Assembly: GCF_006715725.1 (NCBI RefSeq)
Contig: NZ_VFNU01000001.1
Location: 2,356,001-2,420,000 of the forward strand
Direction: 5' to 3'
Length of the DNA: 64,000 nucleotides
Origin: Nocardioides sp. SLBN-35
GTDB taxonomy: Bacteria > Actinomycetota > Actinomycetes > Propionibacteriales > Nocardioidaceae
The notes under the pieces were generated by a model, which did not search any database, had not been told where the DNA came from, and saw only the letters and a list, made by a program, of their open reading frames with translations. Made by a program: the position numbers and the translations under genes. Position 1 is the stretch's first letter. Each line of letters opens with the position of its first letter. This document shows, piece after piece, positions 42,516 to 53,926 of this stretch.

Positions 42516-44624
42516 TCACGTGACGGTGACCGGTACGCCGGACAGCGCCGCGTTGCCCGACACGTCGAGCCGATCGGGGTCGGTCAGGTCGTTGATCGAC
42601 ACTCCCGCGACGCCGGCCGCGACGCCGAGCCGGGCGCCGGTGCGGCCGTGCCCGTAGCCGTGGGGGAGCGAGACGACGCCGGGCATCACGTCCTCGGTCG
42701 AGGCCACCTCGACCTTCACCTCGCCGACGCGGGAGCGGACGGTGACGACCGCGCCGTCCGCGAGGCCGCGCGAGGCCAGGTCGCTCGGGTTCATGAGCAG
42801 CTGGTGCCGCGCCTTGCCGCGGGTGAGCCGTTCGGTGTTGTGCATCCACGAGTTGCAGTCGCGCTGGTGACGGCGGCCGATGAGCAGCAGCTCGCCGTCG
42901 GTGGGCAGCGCGTGCTCACGCAGCCGCTCGATGTCGGCGGCCACCAGGTCCGGCACCGCGTCGATCCGGCCGCCCCGCGTCCGCAGCCGGCCGGGCAGCT
43001 GACCGGCACGCAGCGCACCGAGGTCCACACCCTCGGGGTGCTTGCGCAGCTCGGTCAGCGTCGTCCTAGAGCCGCCGGAGCGCAGCAGCATCCCGATCAG
43101 GAAGGTCGGGCTCATCCGCATCCGCGCCTCGGCGACGACCCGGCGCCTGAGCGGCGGCTTGCGGCGGCGGCGACGGGTCACCCGCAGGTAGAGGTCGCGG
43201 AAGATCTCCCAGTCATGCCGCTGGTCGCGGCCCTTCGCGAACACCGCGGGTGTGAACCGGGCCGTGTTGCGCACCGCCAGCAGGTGGAAGACCAGGTCGT
43301 AGTGGTCGCGCTCGAGCAGGGTCGTCGGCGGGAGCACGACGTCGGCGTGCCGGGTCGTCTCGTTGAGGTAGATGTCGACCGCGGCGTAGAAGTCGAGGCC
43401 CGCGATCGCCCGGTCGAGCGCGGCGCCGTCCGGGGTGGACAGCACCGGGTTGCCCGCGACGGTGAGCAGTGCTCGCACCTGGCCCTCGCCGGGCGTCTCG
43501 ATCTCCTCCCGCAGCACCGCGACGGGCAGCTCGCCGCCGAACTCGGGAGCCTGCCGGACCCGCGAGCGGTAGCGGTCGTGGTGGCCGCGCCCGATCAGCC
43601 CCCGGCCGATCGCGTCGATCGCCGGGCTCGTGAACAGCACCCCACCCTCGCGGTCCAGGTTGCCGGTGACCAGGTTGATCACCTGGACCGCCCACTGGCA
43701 GACCGTCCCGAACTCCTGGGTCGACACCCCGATCCGGCCGTACGCCGCCGCTCCGTCGGCGGCCGCGAAGTCCCGCGCGATCCGGCGGATCTCCCCGGCC
43801 GGCACCCCGCTCGCCTGCTCGGCGAGCTCGGGGGTGAAGGGCGCGACCAGCGCCTCGACGCCCGCCAGCCCGTCGACGTACGCCGGCGGGGTGGTCAGCC
43901 CCTCGGCGAACAGCACCTGCAGCAGGGCCAGCAGCACCCACGCGTCGGTGCCGGGGCGGACGAAGTGGTGCTCGTCGGCGACCTTCGCGGTCTCGGTGCG
44001 CCGCGGGTCCAGCACGACCATCCGGCCGCCGCGGGCGCGCAGCTCACGCAGCCTGCCGGGGAAGTCGGGCACCGTCATGAGCGAGCCGTTGGACGCCATC
44101 GGGTTCGCGCCGAGCACGAGGAAGTAGGACGTGCGGTCGATGTCGGGCACGGGCAGCAGCAGCTGGTGGCCGTAGAGGAGGTGTCCGACGACCTGGTGGG
44201 GGAGCTGGTCGACCGAGGTCGCGCTGAACTTGTTGCGGGTGCGGAACGACTGCGCCAGCGCGACACCGTGGGTCATCGAGCCGAGGCTGTGCACGTTGGG
44301 GTTGCCGAGGTAGATCGCCAGTGCGTCCTCGCCGTGCTCGTTGACGGCCCGCGCGAGCCCGTCGGCCACCAGGTCGAGCGCCTCGTCCCAGCCGATCTCC
44401 TCCCAGCGTGCGTCGTCGCCGCGCCCGATGCGTCGTACCGGACGGCGCAGGCGGTCCGGGTCGGCGTGGACGTCGCCGATCGCCACGCCCTTGGGGCAGA
44501 TGTGGCCGCGTGAGAGCGGGTCGTCGGGGTTGCCCCGCACGCCGGTCACGGCGCCGTCCTCGATGCTCAGCAGCAGGCCACAGGTGGCCTCGCACAGGTT
44601 GCACACGCCGGTCCGCGTCTCCAC
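42516..44624 (-). CDS. Molybdopterin oxidoreductase (bis-MGD family, formate dehydrogenase-like)
   Basis: 702 residues. The [4Fe-4S] ligands are Cys8, Cys11, Cys15 and Cys43 (TGVCNLCEATCG ... HICPKG). Core MGD-binding segments follow (LVLGANPMASNGSL, VVLDPRRTETAKVADEHH), and the C-terminal molydopterin-dinucleotide domain contains NSWMHNTERL and VVSLPHGYGHGR. Where formate dehydrogenases have Cys or Sec as Mo ligand, I see SATSVDQLPHQ with no Cys nearby, so the Mo ligand is unclear and formate may not be the substrate. No signal peptide, so cytoplasmic. GTG 44624. No electron-transfer subunit gene is adjacent. Confidence 0.85.
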   Translation of the reverse strand: METRTGVCNLCEATCGLLLSIEDGAVTGVRGNPDDPLSRGHICPKGVAIGDVHADPDRLRRPVRRIGRGDDARWEEIGWDEALDLVADGLARAVNEHGEDALAIYLGNPNVHSLGSMTHGVALAQSFRTRNKFSATSVDQLPHQVVGHLLYGHQLLLPVPDIDRTSYFLVLGANPMASNGSLMTVPDFPGRLRELRARGGRMVVLDPRRTETAKVADEHHFVRPGTDAWVLLALLQVLFAEGLTTPPAYVDGLAGVEALVAPFTPELAEQASGVPAGEIRRIARDFAAADGAAAYGRIGVSTQEFGTVCQWAVQVINLVTGNLDREGGVLFTSPAIDAIGRGLIGRGHHDRYRSRVRQAPEFGGELPVAVLREEIETPGEGQVRALLTVAGNPVLSTPDGAALDRAIAGLDFYAAVDIYLNETTRHADVVLPPTTLLERDHYDLVFHLLAVRNTARFTPAVFAKGRDQRHDWEIFRDLYLRVTRRRRRKPPLRRRVVAEARMRMSPTFLIGMLLRSGGSRTTLTELRKHPEGVDLGALRAGQLPGRLRTRGGRIDAVPDLVAADIERLREHALPTDGELLLIGRRHQRDCNSWMHNTERLTRGKARHQLLMNPSDLASRGLADGAVVTVRSRVGEVKVEVASTEDVMPGVVSLPHGYGHGRTGARLGVAAGVAGVSINDLTDPDRLDVSGNAALSGVPVTVT

Positions 44625-44765
44625 GTGGGCATCGTCGCACAGCGATTCGGTCGCGCGTGACCCCCGCTGTTAGCCTTGTGCGGTTGCCGTCAGGACGGCC
44701 GCGGATCAAGAGAGCTCCAGGATTTCAGGCTGGGGCGCCGCGCAACGAGCGAACAAGGAGTTCAC

Positions 44766-45041
44766 ATGGCAGTCGGTACCGACGCTGAGACCAAGAAGAA
44801 GATCATCGCTGAGTACGCCACGACCGAGGGTGACACCGGTTCGCCCGAGGTGCAGATCGCGCTGCTCTCGCACCGCATCAGCCACCTGACCGAGCACCTC
44901 AAGCAGCACAAGCACGACCACCACAGCCGTCGTGGCCTGCTCCTGCTCGTCGGCCAGCGCCGCCGTCTCCTCAACTACCTGAAGAAGACCGAGATCGAGC
45001 GCTACCGCTCCATCGTCGAGCGCCTCGGCCTGCGTCGTTGA
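44766..45041 (+). CDS. rpsO: 30S ribosomal protein S15
   Basis: 91 residues, about the same length as in E. coli, with the 16S rRNA-binding core [37 protein letters not shown] and the C-terminal [13 protein letters not shown] 44766 has an AAGGAG ribosome site. A TAGCCT near 44672 is a likely -10, giving a leader of about 85 bases that includes a CCGTC-AG-GACGG hairpin. In E. coli S15 represses its own mRNA; whether this leader does so is unknown. A strong hairpin follows the gene. Confidence 0.96.
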   Translation: MAVGTDAETKKKIIAEYATTEGDTGSPEVQIALLSHRISHLTEHLKQHKHDHHSRRGLLLLVGQRRRLLNYLKKTEIERYRSIVERLGLRR

Positions 45042-45063
45042 TCTCGACGCGCTGATGAACTTC

Positions 45064-45098
45064 CAGAACGGGTGACCCGCACCGGGTCGCCCGTTCTG
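45064..45098 (+). terminator. Hairpin terminator after rpsO
   Basis: Arms 45064-45079 and 45083-45098 (16 bases) pair with one T-G wobble around a 3-base loop, 22 bases after the rpsO stop. A short T-containing stretch (AATTTCC) follows. Confidence 0.85.
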
Positions 45099-45190
45099 CA
45101 ATTTCCCTGCCGGTCGATAAAGTGGCAGGCGTCATTCAAGTCCGATTCCGCGGGGCAGCGCGTCCCGCACCGCACGAACAAGAGAAAACA

Positions 45191-47419
45191 TTGACTGAAC
45201 CCGTCATCTCCGAGGTCGAGACCGTTCTCGACAACGGCAAGTTCGGCACTCGCACCATCAAGTTCGAGACGGGCGTCCTCGCCCGCCAGGCCGCCGGTTC
45301 GGTGAGCGCCTTCCTCGACGGCGACACCATGCTGCTGTCGGCCACCACGGCCGGCAAGCACCCGAAGGACCACTTCGACTTCTTCCCGCTGACCATCGAC
45401 GTCGAGGAGCGGATGTACGCCGCGGGCCGCATCCCCGGCTCGTTCTTCCGTTCCGAGGGCCGCCCGGGCGAGGACGCGATCCTGGCCTGCCGCCTCATCG
45501 ACCGCCCGCTGCGCCCGACCTTCAAGAAGGGCCTGCGCAACGAGGTCCAGGTCGTCATCACCGTCATGGCGCTCAACCCCGACACGCCGTACGACGTGCT
45601 CGCGATCAACGCCGCGTCGCTTTCGACCCAGCTCTCCGGCCTGCCGTTCAGCGGCCCGGTCGGCGCCACCCGCGTCGCCCTCATCGAGGGCCAGTGGGTC
45701 GCGTTCCCGACCCACAGCCAGCTGGAGAAGGCCGTGTTCGACATGGTCGTCGCCGGCCGGGTCACCGAGACCGGTGACGTCGCGATCATGATGGTCGAGG
45801 CCGAGGCGACCGAGGAGACCATCGAGCTGGTCCGCGGCGGCGCCCAGGCGCCGACCGAGGAGGTCGTGGCCGGTGGCCTCGAGGCCGCCAAGCCGTTCAT
45901 CAAGCAGCTGGTCGAGGCCCAGGTCGAACTCGCCAACGTGGCCGCCAAGCCGGTCCAGGAGTTCCCGATCTTCCTCGACTACGAGGACGACGTCTACGCC
46001 GCCGTCGAGGCCGCCGCGAAGGACGACCTCGTCGCCGCGATGACCATCGGCGACAAGCAGGAGCGCGAGGCGCGCACCGACGAGCTCAAGGCCGGGCTGC
46101 TGGAGAAGCTCGCCGGACAGTTCGAGGGTCGCGAGAAGGAGATCGGCGCGGCCTTCCGCTCGGTCAACAAGCAGGTCGTGCGCGAGCGCGTGCTGCGCGA
46201 CAAGGTCCGCATCGACGGCCGCGGCCTCGCCGACATCCGTCCGCTGCACGCCGAGGTCGACGTGATCCCGCGGGTCCACGGCTCCGCGCTGTTCGAGCGT
46301 GGCGAGACCCAGATCCTGGGCGTCACCACCCTCGACATGCTCAAGATGGAGCAGCAGATCGACACCCTGTCGCCGGAGACCCACCGGCGCTACATGCACA
46401 AGTACATCTTCCCGCCGTTCTCCACCGGTGAGACCGGTCGCGTCGGCTCGCCGAAGCGCCGCGAGGTCGGCCACGGCGCCCTTGCGCGTCGTGCGCTGCT
46501 GCCGGTGCTCCCGAACCGCGAGGAGTTCCCGTACGCCATCCGCCAGCTCTCCGAGGCCATGGGCTCCAACGGCTCCACCTCGATGGGCTCGGTCTGCGCC
46601 TCGACCCTGTCGCTGCTGCAGGCCGGTGTGCCCCTGAAGGCGCCGGTCGCCGGCATCGCCATGGGCCTCATCTCGGGTGAGATCGACGGCAAGACCGAGT
46701 ACGTCGCGCTGACCGACATCCTCGGTGCCGAGGACGCGTTCGGCGACATGGACTTCAAGGTCGCCGGTACCAAGGAGTTCGTCACCGCGCTCCAGCTCGA
46801 CACCAAGCTCGACGGCATCCCGGCCGAGGTCCTCGCCGCGGCGCTGACCCAGGCCCGCGACGCCCGCCTGACGATCCTCGAGGTCATGGGCGAGGCGATC
46901 GACGCTCCCGAGGAGATGTCGGTCCACGCCCCGCGGATCATCACCGTCAAGGTGCCCGTGGACAAGATCGGCGAGGTCATCGGGCCCAAGGGCAAGGTCA
47001 TCAACCAGCTGCAGGACGACACCGGCGCCTCGATCTCCATCGAGGACGACGGCACGGTCTACATCGGTGCGACCAACGGCGAGGCCGCCGAGGCGGCCCG
47101 GTCCGCGATCAACGCGATCGCGAACCCGACCATGCCCGAGGTCGGCGAGCGCTACCTCGGCACGGTCGTCAAGACGACCAACTTCGGTGCGTTCATCGCG
47201 CTCATGCCGGGCAAGGACGGCCTGCTGCACATCAGCAAGCTGCGTGGCCTCGCCGGTGGCAAGCGCGTGGAGAACGTCGAGGACGTCGTCTCCGTGGGCC
47301 AGAAGCTGCAGGTCGAGATCGCCGAGATCGATGACCGCGGCAAGCTGTCCCTCATCCCGGTGGTCGAGGAGGCGGACGCCGCCGAGACCGCCGAGGGCGA
47401 GGAGTCTGACTCCGAGTGA
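45191..47419 (+). CDS. pnp: Polyribonucleotide nucleotidyltransferase (PNPase/GpsI)
   Basis: 3'-5' phosphorolytic exoribonuclease of mRNA decay; in actinobacteria also called guanosine pentaphosphate synthetase. 742 residues: RNase PH domain 1 ([43 protein letters not shown]), helical linker, RNase PH domain 2 ([16 protein letters not shown] ... [13 protein letters not shown] ... [21 protein letters not shown]), KH ([20 protein letters not shown]) and S1 ([28 protein letters not shown]). The start is a TTG at 45191, where homologues begin; the ribosome site is weak (AAGAG). A -10-like GATAAAGT lies at 45116-45123. Confidence 0.95.
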   Translation: MTEPVISEVETVLDNGKFGTRTIKFETGVLARQAAGSVSAFLDGDTMLLSATTAGKHPKDHFDFFPLTIDVEERMYAAGRIPGSFFRSEGRPGEDAILACRLIDRPLRPTFKKGLRNEVQVVITVMALNPDTPYDVLAINAASLSTQLSGLPFSGPVGATRVALIEGQWVAFPTHSQLEKAVFDMVVAGRVTETGDVAIMMVEAEATEETIELVRGGAQAPTEEVVAGGLEAAKPFIKQLVEAQVELANVAAKPVQEFPIFLDYEDDVYAAVEAAAKDDLVAAMTIGDKQEREARTDELKAGLLEKLAGQFEGREKEIGAAFRSVNKQVVRERVLRDKVRIDGRGLADIRPLHAEVDVIPRVHGSALFERGETQILGVTTLDMLKMEQQIDTLSPETHRRYMHKYIFPPFSTGETGRVGSPKRREVGHGALARRALLPVLPNREEFPYAIRQLSEAMGSNGSTSMGSVCASTLSLLQAGVPLKAPVAGIAMGLISGEIDGKTEYVALTDILGAEDAFGDMDFKVAGTKEFVTALQLDTKLDGIPAEVLAAALTQARDARLTILEVMGEAIDAPEEMSVHAPRIITVKVPVDKIGEVIGPKGKVINQLQDDTGASISIEDDGTVYIGATNGEAAEAARSAINAIANPTMPEVGERYLGTVVKTTNFGAFIALMPGKDGLLHISKLRGLAGGKRVENVEDVVSVGQKLQVEIAEIDDRGKLSLIPVVEEADAAETAEGEESDSE

Positions 47420-48795
47420 GCACCACCAGCTCCACGACGGCCGGCCAGCGCTCTGCTGGCCGGCCGTCGGCCGTTTCCCGCGCCGGGGCGTCCACCCGGA
47501 CCCTCGAGACCGTGCGCGACCAGGCCGGTCAGGTGACCTCGCTCGTACGACGCACGCAGCTGCCGTCCGGGCTGCGGATCGTCACCGAGCAGATGGCCGG
47601 CGCCCGCTCCGCGTCCGTCGGTGTCTGGGTCGGCGTCGGCTCGCGCGACGAGACCGCCACGACCCACGGCGCCTCGCACTTCCTCGAGCACCTGCTGTTC
47701 AAGGGCACCACCGAGCGCTCCGCGCTCGACATCTCCATCGAGCTCGACGCCGTGGGCGGTGAGTTCAACGCCTTCACCGCCAAGGAGTACACCTGCTTCC
47801 ACGCGCGGGTGCTCTCCGACGACCTGCCGCTGGCCGTCGACGTGCTCGGTGACATGATCACCGGCTCGCTCATCGCGACCCACGACGTCGACGCCGAGCG
47901 CGACGTCATCCTCGACGAGATCGCGATGCACGACGACGACCCCGACGACGTCGTCCAGAACCTGCTCGCCGAGCTCGCCTGGGGCGCCGAGTCGGCCCTC
48001 GGGCGCCCGATCGCCGGCACCACCGGTTCGATCGAGGCGATGACCCCGGCACAGATCAAGCGCTTCTACCGGCGCCACTACGCCCCGGCCAACACCGTCA
48101 TCTCGGTCGCCGGCGCGCTCGACCACGCGGCTGTCGTACGCTCCGTGAAGAAGGCGTTCGGCCGCCACGGCTGGCTCGACGCGCTGGCCGCTCCCGCCGC
48201 CCCGCGGACCACGTCGACCCGGCGCCGTCCCAAGGTCGCCGCCGGCGACGGCCGGGTCGACCGGCCCTTCGAGCAGGTCAACCTGGTCCTGGGCCGCGAG
48301 GGACTGACCCGCGACGACGATCGGCGCTACGCGCTCGGCGTGCTCAACACCGCGCTCGGTGGCGGCACGTCCAGCCGGCTGTTCCAGGAGGTCCGCGAGG
48401 TGCGCGGGCTGGCGTACTCGGTCTACTCCTTCGCCAGCCACTACGCCGACTCCGGGATCGTCGGGGTCGCCGTCGGCTGCCTGCCCGACCGCACCGACGA
48501 GGTGCTGGCCGTGGTCCGCGAGCAGCTGCGGCTGATCGCGGAGGAGGGGATCACCGAGGACGAGCTGGTCCGCGGCAAGGGTCAGCTGGTCGGCGGGATG
48601 ATCCTCGGCCTCGAGGACTCCGGCTCGCGGATGATGCGGCTGGGCAAGAACGAGCTGGTCAACGGCGAGGTTCTCGGCATCGACGAGGTGATCGCGCGGA
48701 TCGAGGCGGTCACGCTCGACGAGGTGCGTGAGGTCGCCGCCGAGGTCTTCGGCCGGCCCGAGCTGCTCGCTCTCGTGGGGCCCGGCTCGGCGTGA
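47416..48795 (+). CDS. M16-family zinc peptidase (PepR-like)
   Basis: 459 residues in two homologous halves. The inverted zinc motif [11 protein letters not shown] (H-x-x-E-H) is near residue 90, with the downstream Glu in the [16 protein letters not shown] helix; the second half has the conserved [24 protein letters not shown]. Mycobacterial orthologue Rv2782c also follows pnp. Start GTG 47416 overlaps the pnp stop (GTGA), so translation is coupled. Physiological substrates are not known. Confidence 0.93.
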   Translation: MSTTSSTTAGQRSAGRPSAVSRAGASTRTLETVRDQAGQVTSLVRRTQLPSGLRIVTEQMAGARSASVGVWVGVGSRDETATTHGASHFLEHLLFKGTTERSALDISIELDAVGGEFNAFTAKEYTCFHARVLSDDLPLAVDVLGDMITGSLIATHDVDAERDVILDEIAMHDDDPDDVVQNLLAELAWGAESALGRPIAGTTGSIEAMTPAQIKRFYRRHYAPANTVISVAGALDHAAVVRSVKKAFGRHGWLDALAAPAAPRTTSTRRRPKVAAGDGRVDRPFEQVNLVLGREGLTRDDDRRYALGVLNTALGGGTSSRLFQEVREVRGLAYSVYSFASHYADSGIVGVAVGCLPDRTDEVLAVVREQLRLIAEEGITEDELVRGKGQLVGGMILGLEDSGSRMMRLGKNELVNGEVLGIDEVIARIEAVTLDEVREVAAEVFGRPELLALVGPGSA

Positions 48796-48810
48796 GCCGA
48801 CGGCGCGAGC

Positions 48811-48848
48811 AATCCCTCAGATCGTTCGATCGAACGATCTGAGGGATT
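48811..48848. terminator. First palindrome of the composite convergent element, copy B
   Basis: A perfect 38-bp palindrome (two 19-base halves, centre 48829/48830) with the core ATCGTTCGATCGAACGAT. It starts 15 bases after the protease stop. The core is the same as in copy A at 19180-19213. Confidence 0.75.
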
Positions 48849-48863
48849 CCTTCGCGCGTCATC

Positions 48864-48895
48864 CCCTCGAACCGTTCGATCGAACGACTCGAGGG
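48864..48895. repeat. Second palindrome of the composite convergent element, copy B
   Basis: 32 bases, centre 48879/48880, two mismatches. The centre lies exactly 50 bases from the first palindrome, as in copy A. It is followed by the end of the convergent BCCT gene at 48927. Confidence 0.75.
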
Positions 48896-48926
48896 CGACG
48901 GGCGTGAGTCCGGCCGGACTGATCCG

Positions 48927-50693
48927 TCAGGATTCCCGGACGACGTCGGCCTCGACCGGCTCGGGCTCGGGGTCGACCGGCTCGATCGACAGCACGAAGT
49001 CGTCGCCGTGTTCGGTCACACCGGCGATGACGGCCTGCTCGACCGCCTCCTCGCCGTAGCGGCGGCGCACGACCATCGGGTCGGTGCGCAGCTCGCGGAC
49101 GAGGGCGGCCGCGAGGCCGATCATGATCACCACGAACGGCAGAGCCGCGACGATGGTGATCGTCTGCAGGCCGGTCAGGGCGTTCTCGCCGCCCGCCAGC
49201 AGCATCACCGCGGCCACGGCGCCGGTGGCGACGCCCCAGAAGATGACGGTGCTGCGCCGCGGCTCCGTCGTACCGCGCTCCGAGAGGCTGCCCATCACGA
49301 TCGAGGCCGCGTCGGCGCCGGACACGAAGAAGATCGCGACCAGCACCATCACCAGGATGCTGGCGACGGTGGCGAGGGGGAGCGCGTCGAGGGTGCCGAA
49401 GAGCTGGGCCTCGAGGCCGCCGGCGTTCGCGATGTCGGTGCCGGTGCGCTGGAGGTCGATCGCGGTGCCGCCGAGGATGCAGAACCAGATCACGCTGACC
49501 ACGCTCGGAACCAGCAGCACGCCGGTGACGAACTGGCGGATGGTGCGCCCGCGCGAGATGCGTGCGATGAACATGCCGACGAACGGCGTCCAGGACAGCC
49601 ACCACGCCCAGTAGAAGACGGTCCAGCCGCTCAGCCACGCCTCGGTGTCGGCACCCTCGGCGCCGGTGCGCGCGGCCATCATCGCCAGGTCCTGCACATA
49701 GCTGCCGAGCGAGGTCGGCACCAGGTTGAGGATGAAGACGGTCGGGCCGACCACGAACAGGAACAGCGCCAGGACGACGGCCAGCACCATGTTGATGTTG
49801 GACAGCCACTGGATGCCCTTGGCGACGCCGGAGACGGCCGAGAGCACGAATGCGACGGTCAGCACGCTGATGATGCCGACGAGGACGCCGTTGCCGAGCG
49901 GGCCGATGTCGCCCACGATCTCGAGGCCGCTGCTGATCTGCAGGGCACCCAGGCCCAGCGAGGTCGCCGAGCCGAACAGCGTCGCGAAGATCGCGAACAT
50001 GTCGATCACCTTGCCGGCGCCGCCGGTGGCCCGCTCACCGAGCAGCGGCGCGAACGCCGCGGAGATCAGCTGCACGCGGCCCTTGCGGTAGACGCCGTAG
50101 GCGATCGCGAGCCCGACGACGGCGTAGATCGCCCACGGGTGCAGGGTCCAGTGGAACATCGTGGTCGCCATCGCGGTCTGCGCCGCGGCGTCCTGCTCGC
50201 CGCTGGTGCCGGGAGGCGGGTCCACGAAGTGCGAGAGCGGCTCGCTGACGCCGTAGAACATCAGCCCGATGCCCATGCCGGCGCTGAACATCATCGCGAT
50301 CCACGACGTCGTGCGGAACTCCGGCTCCTCGTCGTCGCGGCCCAGCGGGATGGTGCCGTACTTGCTCATCGCCAGCCAGATGACGAACACGACGAAGCCG
50401 CTGGAGGTCAGCACGAACAGCCAGCCGGTGTTGGTCATCACCCAGTCCAGCGCCTTGCCGGAGGCGGTGCCGAGCGAGCTGGTGCTCGCCAGGCCCCACA
50501 CCACGAAGGCGATGCTCACGACGGCCGCGACGCCGAAGACGACGGGGTCGAGACCGCGGCGTGCGGGCGCGTCGACCTCGACGGCCTGGTCCAGCGCCGG
50601 GTGCGGTACGACGTCCGCGGCGGGGGTGCTCAGCGCGTCGGCCAGGTCGGCGGCTCGGGTCTTGCTCGGGGCACTACGGTCGGTCTGGGTCAC
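48927..50693 (-). CDS. BCCT-family betaine/choline/carnitine transporter
   Basis: 588 residues, twelve membrane helices. Family signatures: GMGIGLMFYGVSEPLSHF (substrate and sodium site region) and the Trp-rich segment TVFYWAWWLSWTPFVGMFIARISRGRTIR. A soluble N-terminus of ~45 residues and an acidic C-terminus of ~50 residues lie in the cytoplasm; the latter often senses osmotic state. Imports compatible solutes such as glycine betaine. GTG 50693. The leader region on the minus strand is long (about 65 bases to a CAATAT hexamer). Confidence 0.93.
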   Translation of the reverse strand: MTQTDRSAPSKTRAADLADALSTPAADVVPHPALDQAVEVDAPARRGLDPVVFGVAAVVSIAFVVWGLASTSSLGTASGKALDWVMTNTGWLFVLTSSGFVVFVIWLAMSKYGTIPLGRDDEEPEFRTTSWIAMMFSAGMGIGLMFYGVSEPLSHFVDPPPGTSGEQDAAAQTAMATTMFHWTLHPWAIYAVVGLAIAYGVYRKGRVQLISAAFAPLLGERATGGAGKVIDMFAIFATLFGSATSLGLGALQISSGLEIVGDIGPLGNGVLVGIISVLTVAFVLSAVSGVAKGIQWLSNINMVLAVVLALFLFVVGPTVFILNLVPTSLGSYVQDLAMMAARTGAEGADTEAWLSGWTVFYWAWWLSWTPFVGMFIARISRGRTIRQFVTGVLLVPSVVSVIWFCILGGTAIDLQRTGTDIANAGGLEAQLFGTLDALPLATVASILVMVLVAIFFVSGADAASIVMGSLSERGTTEPRRSTVIFWGVATGAVAAVMLLAGGENALTGLQTITIVAALPFVVIMIGLAAALVRELRTDPMVVRRRYGEEAVEQAVIAGVTEHGDDFVLSIEPVDPEPEPVEADVVRES

Positions 50694-52213
<1,520 letters not shown>

Positions 52214-52225
52214 CCTCCCCGGCGC

Positions 52226-52531
52226 TCAGAGCAGCCGGACCAGCGCGGCGGCCGCGGCCGAGCCGAACACGACGACCAGGAACGGCGCCCGTGCGAGGAG
52301 GAGCAGCACGGCCACGCCCAGCGCCAGCACCCGTGCATCGAGCACCAGCGCGCGGCCCTCGGGCGCGGCGAGCACCTGCACCGTCACCAGGGCGGCCAGC
52401 AGGGCGACCGGGATCAGGTCCGCGATCCGGGCCACCAGCGGGTTGCCGAGCACCCGTGCGGGCACGGAGAGCCCGGCCAGCTTGAGCAGGTAGCAGCCGA
52501 CGCCGGCGCTGAGCACCGCCCACCACATCAC
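52226..52531 (-). CDS. azlD: AzlD-family branched-chain amino acid exporter subunit
   Basis: 101 residues, three or four membrane helices (WWAVLSAGVGCYLLKLAGL, LIPVALLAALVTVQVL, VLALGVAVLLLLARAPFLVVV). Partner of AzlC in export of branched-chain amino acids. The start is the GTG at 52531, which overlaps the azlC stop as GTGA; an ATG at 52528 is also possible. Confidence 0.88.
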   Translation of the reverse strand: MMWWAVLSAGVGCYLLKLAGLSVPARVLGNPLVARIADLIPVALLAALVTVQVLAAPEGRALVLDARVLALGVAVLLLLARAPFLVVVFGSAAAAALVRLL

Positions 52532-53190
52532 CGGGTCAGCGCTCCCACGAGCACGGCGACGCCGGCCGCCACCAGCACGGGTACGCCGGCCGGGGTCACC
52601 GTCACCGCGCCCGCCGCCACCAGTGCAGCCAGGGCCGCGGTCGCCTTCAGCACCGGCGTGGTCAGCCGTGGCCACAGCAGCGCGAGGAAGGCTGCGCCCA
52701 CGGCTGCGTCCAGGCCGAGGTCGCGCGGGTCGCCGAGCTGCTCGCCGGCCACCGCACCGGCGAACGTGGTGAGGTTCCACAGCACGAAGATCGTCACCCC
52801 GGTGGTGAGGAACCCCGTGCGCGCCAGGTCTCGGTCGGGACGGGTCACCGCCATCGCGGTCGACTCGTCGATGAGGACCTGTGCCGCGGCTGCCCGGCGC
52901 CAGCCTCGATAGCCGAGCAGGGGAGCCAGGCGCAGGCCGTAGAGGGCGTTGCGGGTGCCGAGCAGCATCGCCGTCAGCGCCCCCGCGATCGGCGTTCCAC
53001 CCGACCCCAGGACGCCCACCAGCGCGAACTGCGAGGCGCCGGTGAACATGACCAGCGAGAGCGCGCAGGTCTGGGCCAGGCTCAGCCCGGACGCGACGCC
53101 GACCGCGCCGAAGCTCAGGCCGTAGGTGCCGGTCGCGATCGCGACGCCGAGGCTGTCGCGGATCACGGTCCGCCTGGTCGGCTCGGCCAC
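52528..53190 (-). CDS. azlC: AzlC-family branched-chain amino acid permease
   Basis: 220 residues, about seven membrane helices, with family segments IATGTYGLSFGAVGVASGLSLAQTCALSLVMFTGASQFALVG and TRNALYGLRLAPLLGYRGWRR. Works with AzlD, whose gene starts in its stop codon. GTG 53190, three bases after the stop of the acetyltransferase gene, so the three genes form an operon. Confidence 0.92.
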   Translation of the reverse strand: MAEPTRRTVIRDSLGVAIATGTYGLSFGAVGVASGLSLAQTCALSLVMFTGASQFALVGVLGSGGTPIAGALTAMLLGTRNALYGLRLAPLLGYRGWRRAAAAQVLIDESTAMAVTRPDRDLARTGFLTTGVTIFVLWNLTTFAGAVAGEQLGDPRDLGLDAAVGAAFLALLWPRLTTPVLKATAALAALVAAGAVTVTPAGVPVLVAAGVAVLVGALTR

Positions 53191-53193
53191 GGG

Positions 53194-53712
53194 CTATGCG
53201 AGACCGGTGTGCAGCCGGACCTGCTTGAGCGTCGTACCGGACTCGTCGGCGAGCTCGCGGCTCGCGCCGTCCGCCTCCCAGCCGGCACTGGTCAAGAAGG
53301 CCCGCAGCACGTCGTCGGTCGCGTCCAGCCAGCACACGGCACGTGCGAAGCCGTCGGCGGCCAGGGTGTCGGCGCAGGCCTGCAGCAGTCGCGAGCCGTG
53401 CCCGGCGCGGGTGGCGTCCGGACTCACGGTGAACTCGGCCATCTCACCGTCGGCGGCCGGATCGGCGTCGGGATCGGCGTTCGGGCCGGTCAGCGCGAAC
53501 CCGACGACCTGGTCGCCGGCGAGCGCCACGAGGGCGCGGTGCCGGGCCTCCGGGGGCCGGGAGAGGGACTGGCGCCACGCCTCGGTGAGGGTGGGGACGT
53601 CGAGGGCCGGGCCGGCGTCGTACCGCTCCTGCCAGGCGCGCAGCTGGACCGCCGCGATCCCGGTGGCGTCGGCCGGCCAGGCGACCCGTACGGAGACGTC
53701 AGCAACGACCAT
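53194..53712 (-). CDS. GNAT-family N-acetyltransferase
   Basis: 172 residues. GNAT fold with the acetyl-CoA region FTVSPDATRAGHGSRLLQACADTLAADG and the preceding strand LVALAGDQVVGFALTG. Substrate unknown. ATG 53712 is chosen because AGGA lies 8 bases upstream; ATG 53721 is close. First gene of an operon with azlC and azlD. Confidence 0.85.
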   Translation of the reverse strand: MVVADVSVRVAWPADATGIAAVQLRAWQERYDAGPALDVPTLTEAWRQSLSRPPEARHRALVALAGDQVVGFALTGPNADPDADPAADGEMAEFTVSPDATRAGHGSRLLQACADTLAADGFARAVCWLDATDDVLRAFLTSAGWEADGASRELADESGTTLKQVRLHTGLA

Positions 53713-53926
53713 GCCGGCCATCCTGTCAGGGCGGGGGTGTGGCATCGGCGACTAGGGTGTGGCTCCTTGTCCCGCGCCGTCGCGAGCGGGCTCTCGGGCC
53801 GATCTGGCAAGGCGGCGGAGCGTTGACGTGCTGGATCGCCCTTCGAGCGACGCCAACGCAGCCAGATCGAGTCCGAAAGTCCGCGCAGCAGGCGCGGGAT
53901 GAGGAGCCGCGCCCTATGGTCGGGGC
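53713..53926. other. Divergent gap with a structured stretch
   Basis: 214 bases between the acetyltransferase and aldo/keto reductase genes. It contains TAGGGT (53753-53758, possible -10), the nested repeat of 53800-53869 described next, and TATGGT (53915-53920), which ends 6 bases before the next ATG. Confidence 0.45.
53800..53869 (+). ncRNA. Possible structured RNA
   Basis: Nested exact repeats: a 9-bp outer stem CGATCTGGC (53800-53808) with GCCAGATCG (53861-53869), and a 6-bp inner stem GCGTTG (53820-53825) with CAACGC (53854-53859). A TAGGGT hexamer lies 42 bases upstream. No protein frame with a start and ribosome site covers it. It could be a small RNA or a leader of the next gene; chance pairing in GC-rich DNA is not excluded. 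Confidence 0.3.

Noticed and set aside
41265..44513. 1082-codon open frame antisense to the molybdoenzyme
   Set aside because: Spans two genes and arfB on both strands; no start signal and no recognisable domain.
45002..47230. 742-codon open frame antisense to pnp
   Set aside because: Shadow frame of PNPase; low-complexity protein.
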